From assembly GCF_900114015.1 (NCBI RefSeq), contig NZ_FORN01000015.1:42892-106891 (forward strand): DNA of 64,000 nucleotides, written 5' to 3'. Positions 56,540-64,000 of the stretch are shown here, piece after piece. The stretch's first letter is position 1, and each line of letters opens with the position of its first letter. The notes below the pieces were generated by a model. That model searched no databases and had not been told where the DNA came from. It was given only the letters and a program-made list of their open reading frames with translations. The stretch is from Caulobacter sp. UNC279MFTsu5.1. Lineage in GTDB: Bacteria; Pseudomonadota; Alphaproteobacteria; Caulobacterales; Caulobacteraceae. The position numbers and the translations under genes are program-made.

Positions 56540-58027
56540 TCAGAGCGCGGTAATTTTGAGCTTCAGGCCCAGCAAGGCGGCCAGGGCGCCTGCTCTTTTG
56601 GCGGTCTGCTCGCCCAAAAGCAGGTCGGCGTAGCCCGGTTCGGCGGCCAGCAGCAGGTCGCCCTTGTCGATGGCCAGCCGCGACCGGGCCAGCAGGGGCG
56701 CGCTGCGGCCCGACAGGTCGCAGCCCAGGCGGATGGCGGCCCCGACGGCCCGGGCCCGCTTGAGGCGGCCGGGCGACAACAGGCGCTCCAGCACCTCCAT
56801 CTCCGGCGGGGTGAAGGCCGTGGCGTGGCGGGCGAAGGCCGCGGCGGCCAGGAAGGCCCGCTCGGCGTGGGTCTGGCCGGCGATCGGCGCGCGCAGCACC
56901 TGCTCGAACACCAGGTCGGCGCGATGGTCTGGATGCAGCCGCGCGCCCAGATCGGCCAGGCGGCAGGCGGCCGAGGCCAGGACGGGGTCGCGCTCGCCGA
57001 AGCAAGGCGGCAGCTGGGCCAGGGCCGGAGCCAGCCAGGCGTCCAGCGCCGCGCCCAGCTCGTCGGCCACGCCTTGCCTGGCCCCCAGGGAGGCGCAGCC
57101 CTCGATCAGCGGGTCCAGCCGGCGCACGCCGGGCGGCATGGCCTCAAACAGCAGGCCCTCACGCACGCCGTAGGCCGAGATCTCGATGCGCTTGAGGTCC
57201 AGGCTCTCGATCAGCTGCTCCAGAACCACGGCCGCGTAGGGCAGGGTCTCCGAGCGCTTGCGGCTCATGCCCTCGATGCGGTCGAGCGAGCTTTTCGACT
57301 GGTGGGCGACCAGGCGGGCGGCCTCCAGGGCCTCGTTCCGGCTGATGCTGTACTGGTGAACGACGTGCAGCGGATAGTCGCTGAGCCGCATGTGCAGCAG
57401 GGCCAGGTTGCGCCAGGCGCCGCCGACCGCGTGGAAGACGTCGGCCTTGAAGGCCTGGGCCGCCGGCGCCAGGCGCTGGGCGCACAGGCGGCGCACCTTC
57501 TCCAGGTCGAAGCCGTCCGACAGGCCCAGGCTGAACGGGCCCAGAGGCAGGGTGACGCCCAGGCCCGCGCCAGTGCTCTCCAGGCGGATCAGCTCCAGGC
57601 TGGCCCCGCCCAGGTCGCCGACCACGCCGGTGGCGTCGGGCGTGCCGGCCAGGACCCCGACGGCGGCGTAGCGGGCCTCTTCCTCGCCCGACAGCACGCG
57701 GGTGGAAAAGCCAGTCTCGGCCTTGATCCGCGCGACGAAGGCGGCCCCGTCCTTGGCCTCGCGCACGGCGGCGGTGGCGGCGATGAAGGTCTCGGCCGGC
57801 TTGACCGCCTCCAGCACGGCGCGGAAGCGCTTCAGCGCCGCCAGGGTCTGGGCCACGCCCTCGGGATTCAGCCGGCCGCCATCGCCCAGGTCACGGCCGA
57901 GGCCCGCCAGGACCTTCTCGTTGAAGACCGTCCAGATGGCGCGGCCTTCCAGCCGGTACACCACCAGGCGGACCGAGTTGGAGCCGATATCGATAACGGC
58001 CGCGTCGCGCGGCGCCGCAAAAGGCAT
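56540..58027 (-). CDS. ppx: Exopolyphosphatase / GppA family phosphatase
   Basis: A 495-residue enzyme that degrades polyphosphate or pppGpp. The ASKHA-fold motifs are AVIDIGSNSVRLVVY at the N-terminus, a phosphate-binding GVVGDLGGASLELI, and the catalytic glutamate region EEEARYAAVGV. A C-terminal HD-like helical part follows. It is encoded near ppk1, which makes polyphosphate, so polyphosphate is the likely substrate, but GppA activity cannot be excluded. Confidence 0.93.
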   Translation of the reverse strand: MPFAAPRDAAVIDIGSNSVRLVVYRLEGRAIWTVFNEKVLAGLGRDLGDGGRLNPEGVAQTLAALKRFRAVLEAVKPAETFIAATAAVREAKDGAAFVARIKAETGFSTRVLSGEEEARYAAVGVLAGTPDATGVVGDLGGASLELIRLESTGAGLGVTLPLGPFSLGLSDGFDLEKVRRLCAQRLAPAAQAFKADVFHAVGGAWRNLALLHMRLSDYPLHVVHQYSISRNEALEAARLVAHQSKSSLDRIEGMSRKRSETLPYAAVVLEQLIESLDLKRIEISAYGVREGLLFEAMPPGVRRLDPLIEGCASLGARQGVADELGAALDAWLAPALAQLPPCFGERDPVLASAACRLADLGARLHPDHRADLVFEQVLRAPIAGQTHAERAFLAAAAFARHATAFTPPEMEVLERLLSPGRLKRARAVGAAIRLGCDLSGRSAPLLARSRLAIDKGDLLLAAEPGYADLLLGEQTAKRAGALAALLGLKLKITAL

Positions 58028-58100
58028 GGGCTTGGTTTAGCGCATTGGGCGGGGAGGGGAAGGCGGCGCGCGCAAAAAGGTTTCGCCGGTCCACATGCGC

Positions 58101-58547
58101 CTAGGACAGGGGATGCGGCGTGACCATCGGCAGCGGCTCGTTCAGGGTCTTGCGGCAGGCCCGCAGCCGCCAACCCGCCGGATCCTTCTGATAATAGCAG
58201 GACCCGAAGCTGACCGGCCGACCGTGCTCGCGGCGTCCGCCCTTGGTCATGGCGTAAGCGCCGTCGGGACTGATCAGCAGATGCTCCACCGGCTTGGGCC
58301 GCGCCGGGCAGCGGCCCCAGGACCGGCCGTGGTCCATGATCCGCCAGCCGGGCCGGTAGACCGTCCCGGACCTGAACAGCCCCCGCTCGTGGGCCTTGGC
58401 CCAGGCCTGGTCCGCCGAGTCGCCCGCCTCGGTGTCGCCGGGAACGGCGGGCAGGGCGAAGATCGCGCAGATGTCGGCCTGCTCGGCTGGACGTGGGCCG
58501 CAGGCGGTCAGGCTCAGCGCGGCCAGGACGACGAGCCCGCGCCTCAC
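58101..58547 (-). CDS. Small lipoprotein between ppk1 and ppx
   Basis: A 148-residue protein with a lipoprotein signal (lipobox LTAC, Cys16). The mature part has four further cysteines (DICAIF, WGRCPAR, GSCYYQ, RACRKT) that could pair in the periplasm. I recognise no domain. The start is a GTG overlapping the ppk1 stop by four bases, so it is translationally coupled to ppk1, while ppx follows 73 bases later. Confidence 0.7.
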   Translation of the reverse strand: MRRGLVVLAALSLTACGPRPAEQADICAIFALPAVPGDTEAGDSADQAWAKAHERGLFRSGTVYRPGWRIMDHGRSWGRCPARPKPVEHLLISPDGAYAMTKGGRREHGRPVSFGSCYYQKDPAGWRLRACRKTLNEPLPMVTPHPLS

Positions 58548-60772
58548 CCCCGCTTGCGGGGCCCCACGTGGTCGAAGGCCTGCGGCAGGTCCTTCACCTT
58601 GTGGCCCCGGCCCGACAGGCTGGGATTGGTCATGAAATATTCGTGGGCCGAGAAGGCGCCCTTGCGGTCCCAGGCCGGGTCGCGGGCGTAGTGGCCCTCC
58701 GGATCGAGGTTCCAGCTCTGGGCCTCGTCGTTGAGGTTGGCGACCATGATCTGGTTCAGCACCTGCTGGTGCACGGTCGGATTCTCCACGGGAACAAGGC
58801 TCTCGACCCGGCGGTCGAGGTTGCGCGGCATCCAGTCGGCCGAGCTGATGAACACCCGGGTCTGCGGGCCGGGCATGGTTCCGCCGTTGGCGAAGGCCAC
58901 GACGCGGGCGTGCTCCAGGAACCGGCCGACGATCGACTTGACCCGGATGTTCTCCGACAGGCCCTTGATGCCCGGGCGCAGGCAGCAGATGCCCCGCACC
59001 ACCAGGTCGATCTGCACCCCGTCCTGGCTGGCGCTGTAGAGGGCGTCGATGATCTGCGGGTCGACCACGGCGTTCATCTTGGCCCAGATCGCCGCCGGCC
59101 GGCCCTCGCGGGCGTTCTTGGCCTCGGCCGCGATCATGGTCAGGAGGTCCGGCTTCAGCGTCTCGGGCGAGAACGACAGCTTCTCCAGCCCGTGCGGCTG
59201 GGCGTAGCCGGTGATGAAGTTGAACAGCTTGCCGCCGTCGCGGCCCAGGGCCGGGTCGCAGGTGAACAGGCTCAGGTCGGTGTAAACCCGGGCCGTCTGC
59301 GGGTGATAGTTGCCGGTGCCGAAGTGGCAGTAGGTGCGCAGGGCCTCGCCCTCGCGCCGCACCACCACCGACAGCTTGGCGTGGGTCTTCCAGTCGACGA
59401 AGCCGAACACCACGTGCACGCCCGCCCGCTCCAGGTCGCGGGCCCATTTGAGGTTATTCTCCTCGTCGAACCGCGCCTTGATCTCGACCAGCGCGGTGAC
59501 GTTCTTGCCGTTGTCGGCCGCCTCGATCAGGGCCGCGACGATCGGGCTGTCCTTGGACGTGCGGTACAGGGTCTGCTTGATCGCCAGCACATTGGGGTCG
59601 CGCGCCGCCTGGCGGATGAACTGCACCACCACGTCGAAGCTCTCGAACGGGTGGTGGACCAGGATGTCCTTCTCGCGGATCGCCGCGAAGCAGTCGCCGC
59701 CGTGGTCGCGGATGCGCTCGGGGAAGCGGGCGTTGAACGGCTTGAACTTCAGGTCCGGACGGTCGGGCGGGATCAGCTCGGCCATCTGGGCCAGGCCCAG
59801 CTTGCCGTCGACCAGCACCACGTCCTCGGGCGCGGCGCGCAGGCCCTCGATGATGAAGTCGCGCAGGTCGTCGGGCATGGTGGTCTGGATCTTGACCCGC
59901 ACCACCCGGCCCAGGCGCCGCTTCTTCAGCCGCGCCTCGAACTCGCGCACCAGGTCCTCGGCCTCTTCCTCGATCTCCAGGTCGCTGTCGCGGATCAGGC
60001 GGAACAGGCCGCGGCCCTCGACCTCGTAGCCGGGGAACAGGTGGCCCAGGAACAGGATGATGAAGCTCTCCAGCGCCACGATCCGCCGCTCGCGCTTGCG
60101 CGTGCTCTTGGCCGGCGCCTGGGAAAGCTCCCAGAACCGCTGCACCTGGCTGGGCACCGGCACCAGGGCGTACAGGTGCTTGTCGTCGGCGATCCGCCGC
60201 AACTTGAGCGCCAGACAAAAGCCCAGGTTCGGGATGAACGGGAACGGGTGGGCCGGGTCGATGGCCAGGGGCGTCAGCACCGGGAACATCCGGGTCAGGA
60301 AGATCTCCTCGGCCCGCTCGCGGTCGGGGCCGGCGATGTCCTTGGCGTCCAGCAGCTTGAGGCCCTCGCCCCACAGCTCGGCCCGCACCTCGCGCCAGAT
60401 CCGCTGCTGCTCGGCCATCAGCTCGGCGGCCGAGGCGTTGATCCGCGCCAGCTGCTCGCCCGGCGTCAGCCCGTCCTGGCTGACCACCCGCACGCCCTCG
60501 CGCACCTGGCCCTTCAGGCCGGCCACCCGGACCATGTAGAATTCGTCGAGGTTGTTGGCCGAGATCGACAGGAACCGCAGCCGCTCCAGCAGCGGGTGGC
60601 GCGGGTTGGCGCTCTCCTCCAGGACCCGCTGGTTGAAGGCCAGCCACGAGGTCTCGCGGTTGAAGAACCGCTCGGGCGAGGCCAGCAGCTCCTCGTCCAG
60701 CCGCAGTCCCGCCAGGTCCGGCGCGGCCGGCGAGGGCGCGGCGGGCAGGTCGAGGGCGGCGGCGTCGGTCAT
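58544..60772 (-). CDS. ppk1: Polyphosphate kinase 1
   Basis: A 742-residue enzyme that makes polyphosphate from ATP. The catalytic phospho-histidine is His483 in [19 protein letters not shown], and the N-terminal domain opens [20 protein letters not shown]. The second conserved histidine region is near [13 protein letters not shown]. The length is normal for PPK1 with a short N-terminal extension. The next gene upstream in the same direction is hdaA. Confidence 0.97.
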   Translation of the reverse strand: MTDAAALDLPAAPSPAAPDLAGLRLDEELLASPERFFNRETSWLAFNQRVLEESANPRHPLLERLRFLSISANNLDEFYMVRVAGLKGQVREGVRVVSQDGLTPGEQLARINASAAELMAEQQRIWREVRAELWGEGLKLLDAKDIAGPDRERAEEIFLTRMFPVLTPLAIDPAHPFPFIPNLGFCLALKLRRIADDKHLYALVPVPSQVQRFWELSQAPAKSTRKRERRIVALESFIILFLGHLFPGYEVEGRGLFRLIRDSDLEIEEEAEDLVREFEARLKKRRLGRVVRVKIQTTMPDDLRDFIIEGLRAAPEDVVLVDGKLGLAQMAELIPPDRPDLKFKPFNARFPERIRDHGGDCFAAIREKDILVHHPFESFDVVVQFIRQAARDPNVLAIKQTLYRTSKDSPIVAALIEAADNGKNVTALVEIKARFDEENNLKWARDLERAGVHVVFGFVDWKTHAKLSVVVRREGEALRTYCHFGTGNYHPQTARVYTDLSLFTCDPALGRDGGKLFNFITGYAQPHGLEKLSFSPETLKPDLLTMIAAEAKNAREGRPAAIWAKMNAVVDPQIIDALYSASQDGVQIDLVVRGICCLRPGIKGLSENIRVKSIVGRFLEHARVVAFANGGTMPGPQTRVFISSADWMPRNLDRRVESLVPVENPTVHQQVLNQIMVANLNDEAQSWNLDPEGHYARDPAWDRKGAFSAHEYFMTNPSLSGRGHKVKDLPQAFDHVGPRKRG

Positions 60773-60871
60773 GGGGGTCTCCGGTCAGCTGTGTACAGAG
60801 TGACGGACGGTGGTGACAGGAGCAAGACAAAGGGGGCGGGGGTTCACTCCATTGTACTGCCGCCGCCGAAG

Positions 60872-60972
60872 GCCCCCTCAGTCGCTCCGCGACAGCTCCC
60901 CCAGAGGGGGAGCATCTGTACGGCGTAGATACTCCCTCTCTGGGGGAGGCAGCCCGGAGGGCCGGAGGGGGC
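60872..60972. repeat. Large palindromic intergenic repeat
   Basis: Two 41-base arms (60872-60912 and 60932-60972) pair with each other; both outer ends read GCCCCCTC and its complement, and both inner ends pair through CTCCCCCAGAG. Each arm also holds its own small hairpin (GTCGC/GCGAC on the left, GCCC/GGGC on the right), giving a cruciform with side arms. It sits between hdaA and ppk1. This is a recognisable mobile-type repeat rather than a simple terminator. Confidence 0.7.
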
Positions 60973-60984
60973 TGCGCCGCCGCC

Positions 60985-61683
60985 TCAGTCTTCGTCGTCT
61001 TCGGGACCCCCGAAATCCAGCACCGCCAGGGCCAGGGCCTTGTTGACCTCGCGCCCCTGGTCGATGGACGCCTCGTCCAGGGCCGCCACCGCAGCGAGGG
61101 CCGCCGGCGCCGACCTCGGCAGCCTGGCCATCAGGTAGGGATAGAGGTCCGCCGCCGGCCGGATGCCCGCCGCCTCGAAGCCGCGCCGCAGCACCGCCTC
61201 CAGCACCACGTCGTCGGGCTCCTCGATGCGGGCCACGGTCAGGGCGTTGAGCCGTGATCGCAGGTCGGGCACCGCCGCCTCCCAGGCCACGGGCGAGAGG
61301 CGGCCGGTCAGCAGCAGGCTGCCGCCGTCGACCCCGGCCATGTTGATCAGGTGAAACAGGGTCTCGTCGTCGACCAGGTCGCCCTCGGCGCGCCGGTCGG
61401 CGTCCTCGACCAGCAGCGGCCGGCCGCGCAGGGACGCCAGGTCCAGCGGCCCGCGGCCGGTGGAGGCCGCCTCGACGACCACGGCCGACGTCCGCCGCGC
61501 CCAGTCCCGCGCCAGGTGCGTCTTGCCCGTCCCCGCCGGCCCGACCAGGGCCAGCCGCCCGTCGGGCCAGGCCGGCCAGGCGTCCAGGCTTTCCAGCGCC
61601 TCGGCATTGGTCGGCGACGACGCGAACGACTCCCGGTCCCAACGGGGCGGGACGATCAGCGGCAGTCGGAACTGACGAGGCAA
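60985..61683 (-). CDS. hdaA: HdaA, DnaA-inactivating replication regulator
   Basis: A 232-residue AAA+ protein related to DnaA domain III. The Walker A motif is VGPAGTGKTHLA (about residues 47-58) and the sensor/arginine region is in LRSRLNALTVARIEEPDD. The N-terminal QFRLPL (residues 4-9) is a clamp-binding motif, as expected for Hda proteins that act with the DNA clamp to hydrolyse DnaA-bound ATP. The DnaA domain IV is missing, as is normal. The start is a TTG, so the exact first residue is uncertain. Confidence 0.9.
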   Translation of the reverse strand: MPRQFRLPLIVPPRWDRESFASSPTNAEALESLDAWPAWPDGRLALVGPAGTGKTHLARDWARRTSAVVVEAASTGRGPLDLASLRGRPLLVEDADRRAEGDLVDDETLFHLINMAGVDGGSLLLTGRLSPVAWEAAVPDLRSRLNALTVARIEEPDDVVLEAVLRRGFEAAGIRPAADLYPYLMARLPRSAPAALAAVAALDEASIDQGREVNKALALAVLDFGGPEDDED

Positions 61684-61796
61684 GGCGGCGTCCGGACAGG
61701 GTTACTCGGTTACCGGAGATATAGGGCCGGGAAGCGGGCAGGGCGAGGTGGGCGGACGGTTTGGCTGGGGATGAGGGGCGGGGAGGTGTGGATGGG

Positions 61797-62513
61797 CTAG
61801 GGAGTGGGGCCAATCTTCTTTGGCGCCGACCCGACATTTTGAGATGGAGGCTTGGATTCTATACGCTCCTTCTCGATTGGAGATTCTTGAGAGACTTTGC
61901 CTGCACTCTTGGTTGGCCCATTCAAATAGACGCCAAAATTCTGCTGGGCCAACGCCCACACCAATCCTGCGGCGCAGAGCGCCAGCGACATATTGTGCCA
62001 AAGCTTGGCGCCTTCGTTCGCCCTAGATATTTCGACTGTAAGATCTTTCTGTTTACCCTGGGCGGATTTGAAATCTGCATCAGCCTCGGCATGCCCTTTG
62101 ATGTGCACATCAACGATATTTTTGTAGAGCCGCCGTATCTCATCTTCCGCTTGATCGCCGTATACAATTTTGGCCAGCTCGAGGGATATAGGCATTTCGG
62201 AGACTGCTGGCTTGATCAGTTTTGAACGATCCATGGCATTCATAGATTTTCGAAAATATATGGCCTCACTCATTCTTAAAGCCCTCATATACAGGAGGTT
62301 CCATATGGCTATTCCACCAACGACAAGGCCTGATCCGAGCAAAAACATCGGAATTGTTAGAGCTGCTAGAGCAGTGTCCTGATTAGGAGCATTCGCCACA
62401 ATATTAGAGAGCGCCAGAAACGATGCGCCGTTTGTGGCGGTTCCTGTCCATATCAACCTCTGGAATAAATCGTCATGTTGATCTTGCGGCGGCACTATCG
62501 GATTGTTCGTCAT
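61797..62513 (-). CDS. Low-GC membrane protein of unknown function
   Basis: A 238-residue protein with two membrane segments near the N-terminus (about ALAALTIPMFLLGSGLVVGG and the stretch before it), a charged helical middle (EDEIRRLYKNIVDVHIKGHAEADADFK), a third membrane segment (LWHNMSLALCAAGLVWALAQ), and a Ser/Pro/Lys-rich tail. No domain was recognised. The base composition is far lower in GC than any neighbour, with many A/T-ending codons, which indicates horizontal acquisition. GGGGGA lies about eight bases before the ATG. Confidence 0.65.
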   Translation of the reverse strand: MTNNPIVPPQDQHDDLFQRLIWTGTATNGASFLALSNIVANAPNQDTALAALTIPMFLLGSGLVVGGIAIWNLLYMRALRMSEAIYFRKSMNAMDRSKLIKPAVSEMPISLELAKIVYGDQAEDEIRRLYKNIVDVHIKGHAEADADFKSAQGKQKDLTVEISRANEGAKLWHNMSLALCAAGLVWALAQQNFGVYLNGPTKSAGKVSQESPIEKERIESKPPSQNVGSAPKKIGPTP

Positions 62514-62635
62514 GCTAAATCCCCCAACCAACGACGCTGTATGATGTGATCTTTCCGATCTCACCATCCATTTTGGGCCTTGCTAGGACTATGGACAATC
62601 TAGTTGCGAGTGATGATAGCCAGAGACAGGCATAT

Positions 62636-63388
62636 ATGACCGCTATGCCCCCCACCTCCCAAGACCTCGCCGCCTGGCGCGCCCGCATCACCAAACCCGC
62701 CGGGCCGCTGGGCAAGGCCTCGCGGGCCGTGCAGCGGAAGATCAACACGATCATTCCTGAGAAGGTCCACGCCGCGATCACCGCCGCCATGGAGGGCATG
62801 ACCCGAGCGATCCTGACCGGGGCCGACTTCGCCACGGCCTCGCCGCTGCGGGACGCCACGCTGGAGCAGCGCGAGGCCAGGGTGGCGGCCGCGATCCAGG
62901 GCTGGAAGACCGCCGCCGGGGCCGAGGGCGGGTTCGCTGGGGCGGGCGGGTTCCTGCTGGCGGCGGCCGATTTTCCGCTGCTGATGAGCTTCAAGCTCAA
63001 GCTGCTGTTCGAGATCGCCGCCCTCTACGGCCATGACGGGAGCGTGCTGAGCGAGCGGCTCTACATCCTGCACGTCTTCGAGCTGGCCTTCTCGGACGTC
63101 GAGCACCGCGTCAAGGTGCTGGAGGCCATGGACGACTGGGACGCGCGCGCGCATCCGACCGACCTGAAGGGCTTTGACTGGCGTTCGTTCCAGCAGCAGT
63201 ACCGCGACCACATCGACCTGGCCAAGCTGGCCCAGCTGCTGCCCGTGGTCGGCGCCCCGGTCGGGGCCGTGGTCAACTGGCGGCTGACGGCCCACCTGGG
63301 GAAGACGGCGATGATGGCCTACCGGATGCGGTGGGTGGCGACACAAGGGGAGGGCGGGGCGGTTCCGACCGGGACGCCGCGTCCCTGA
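62636..63388 (+). CDS. EcsC family protein
   Basis: A 250-residue protein of the EcsC family, recognisable from the hydrophobic glycine-rich FAGAGGFLLAAADFPLLMSFK and the following LLFEIAALYGHDG, and the late GAPVGAVVNWRLTAHLGKTAMMAYR. It probably associates with membranes. EcsC is named for an ABC transporter operon of Bacillus but its activity is unknown. Several in-frame starts exist between 62546 and 62645; 62636 has an AGG-type site seven bases upstream. Divergent from the low-GC gene. Confidence 0.82.
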   Translation: MTAMPPTSQDLAAWRARITKPAGPLGKASRAVQRKINTIIPEKVHAAITAAMEGMTRAILTGADFATASPLRDATLEQREARVAAAIQGWKTAAGAEGGFAGAGGFLLAAADFPLLMSFKLKLLFEIAALYGHDGSVLSERLYILHVFELAFSDVEHRVKVLEAMDDWDARAHPTDLKGFDWRSFQQQYRDHIDLAKLAQLLPVVGAPVGAVVNWRLTAHLGKTAMMAYRMRWVATQGEGGAVPTGTPRP

Positions 63389-63481
63389 CGACCGGTTCGC
63401 GGCAAGATTGCATCCGGCGACCTCATCGGCTTCAATGGTCAAGCTGTCGAAGCGCGCCCGCCGGGCGCGGAGGAGAACCCC

Positions 63482-63820
63482 ATGCGTCTGTTCGGCGCCG
63501 CCCTGTGCGCGGCCTTCCTGTCCCTGGCCCCGGCCGCCCACGCGTCCGACGCCCAGGCGGGCTACATCACCAACATCATCCCGTTCGGTGATGGCGGCGT
63601 GATCCTGTTCGATCACGACGGGTCGCGCTCGCCCCGGCCGGCCTGCGCCACCCTGCCGCAACGCTGGGCGTTCAACGCCTCCGGCGCCGGCGGTCAGGCG
63701 CGCCTGTCGGCCCTGCTGACCGCCTTCGCCGCGCACAAGCGGATCGAGATCTCCGGATTGGCCACCTGCAGTCAGTGGGGCGACACCGAGACCCTGAGCT
63801 ATTTCGTGATCAAGGACTGA
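63482..63820 (+). CDS. Small exported protein of unknown function
   Basis: A 112-residue protein with a signal peptide (MRLFGAALCAAFLSLAPAAH, cleaved near AHA). Two cysteines (RPACATLPQRWAF and GLATCSQWGDTE) could form a disulfide in the mature protein. GGAGGAG lies close upstream of the ATG, and a GCGCCC/GGGCGC hairpin lies just before that. No family was recognised. Confidence 0.7.
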   Translation: MRLFGAALCAAFLSLAPAAHASDAQAGYITNIIPFGDGGVILFDHDGSRSPRPACATLPQRWAFNASGAGGQARLSALLTAFAAHKRIEISGLATCSQWGDTETLSYFVIKD

Positions 63821-63842
63821 GGGCGGGGCGATGCCCGCCGCC

Positions 63843-63921
63843 GGGGACACGCCCTCGCGGCGTGTCCCCCGGTTTCGCACGGAGCCAGGCGGTCGGGGAC
63901 GCGCCGCAAGGGCATGTCCCC
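63843..63921. repeat. Pair of inverted copies of a 27-bp palindrome
   Basis: Copy 1 (63843-63869) is GGGGACACGCC-CTCGC-GGCGTGTCCCC, a perfect 11-bp stem. Copy 2 (63895-63921), read on the other strand, is the same element with a few changes (GGGGACATGCC, GGCGCGTCCCC). The two copies face each other 25 bases apart and could also pair together. The remaining 79 bases of the window hold nothing I recognise. Confidence 0.65.
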
Positions 63922-64000
63922 GTCATTGCGGCGGCCAAGCCGCTGGAATCCCTGACCTAAAACTTTAATCCCCGCACCCTCTCGGACCGGCCGTATCCTG

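Overview
The window is high-GC alphaproteobacterial chromosome that looks like Caulobacter or a close relative. The gene order radA-cvpA-purF, fabD-fabG-acpP-fabF-mltG-yicC-gmk, rsmA-pdxA-surA-lptD-lptG-lptF-pepA-holC and hdaA-ppk1-ppx matches what I recall of that lineage. Three large TonB-dependent receptors, bL9 with a long C-terminal tail, and many ATGA/GTGA stop-start overlaps fit the same group. No tRNA or rRNA gene, CRISPR array, prophage or complete insertion sequence was seen.

Layout. 1-4.4 kb: start of a PAS chemoreceptor, an SDR oxidoreductase, a BASS-type transporter, purF and cvpA. 4.4-10.7 kb: radA, a divergent Yip1-like membrane protein, alr, marC and dnaB. 10.8-14.7 kb: TonB receptor 1 and the rpsF-rpsR-rplI operon. 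15-19.5 kb: small envelope proteins, a sterol-desaturase-type hydroxylase with a membrane-anchored AraC regulator, a periplasmic peroxiredoxin and a truncated hemoglobin. 19.5-25.7 kb: fatty acid synthesis genes followed by mltG, yicC and gmk. 25.8-28.3 kb: one lower-GC accessory gene with a DUF4238-like N-terminus and a SEC-C zinc motif, of unknown function. 28.4-38.9 kb: the envelope assembly cluster (rsmA, pdxA, surA, lptD, lptG, lptF), then pepA, holC and an I78-like lipoprotein. 39-43.8 kb: a hypothetical gene, a CHAP/NlpC-like amidase with an exported partner, an ABC-F ATPase, ndk and a YoaK-family protein. 43.8-49.7 kb: an M19 dipeptidase, TonB receptor 2, a tandem glycine riboswitch on the minus strand, purN and purM. 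49.8-56.3 kb: rnd, a hybrid histidine kinase, a small membrane protein and TonB receptor 3. 56.5-61.7 kb: ppx, a small lipoprotein, ppk1 and hdaA. 61.8-64 kb: an AT-rich membrane protein gene, an EcsC-family protein and a small secreted protein.

Most of the window is ordinary core genome. The items most worth a second look are the tandem glycine riboswitch, which has no gcv or transporter gene behind it and instead leads into a 13-codon ORF and then TonB receptor 2 plus the dipeptidase; the DUF4238/SEC-C gene; the amidase with an exported partner, laid out like an effector-immunity pair; and two identical-spacing palindromes upstream of TonB receptor 3. Four dispersed palindromic repeat elements sit in the intergenic gaps.
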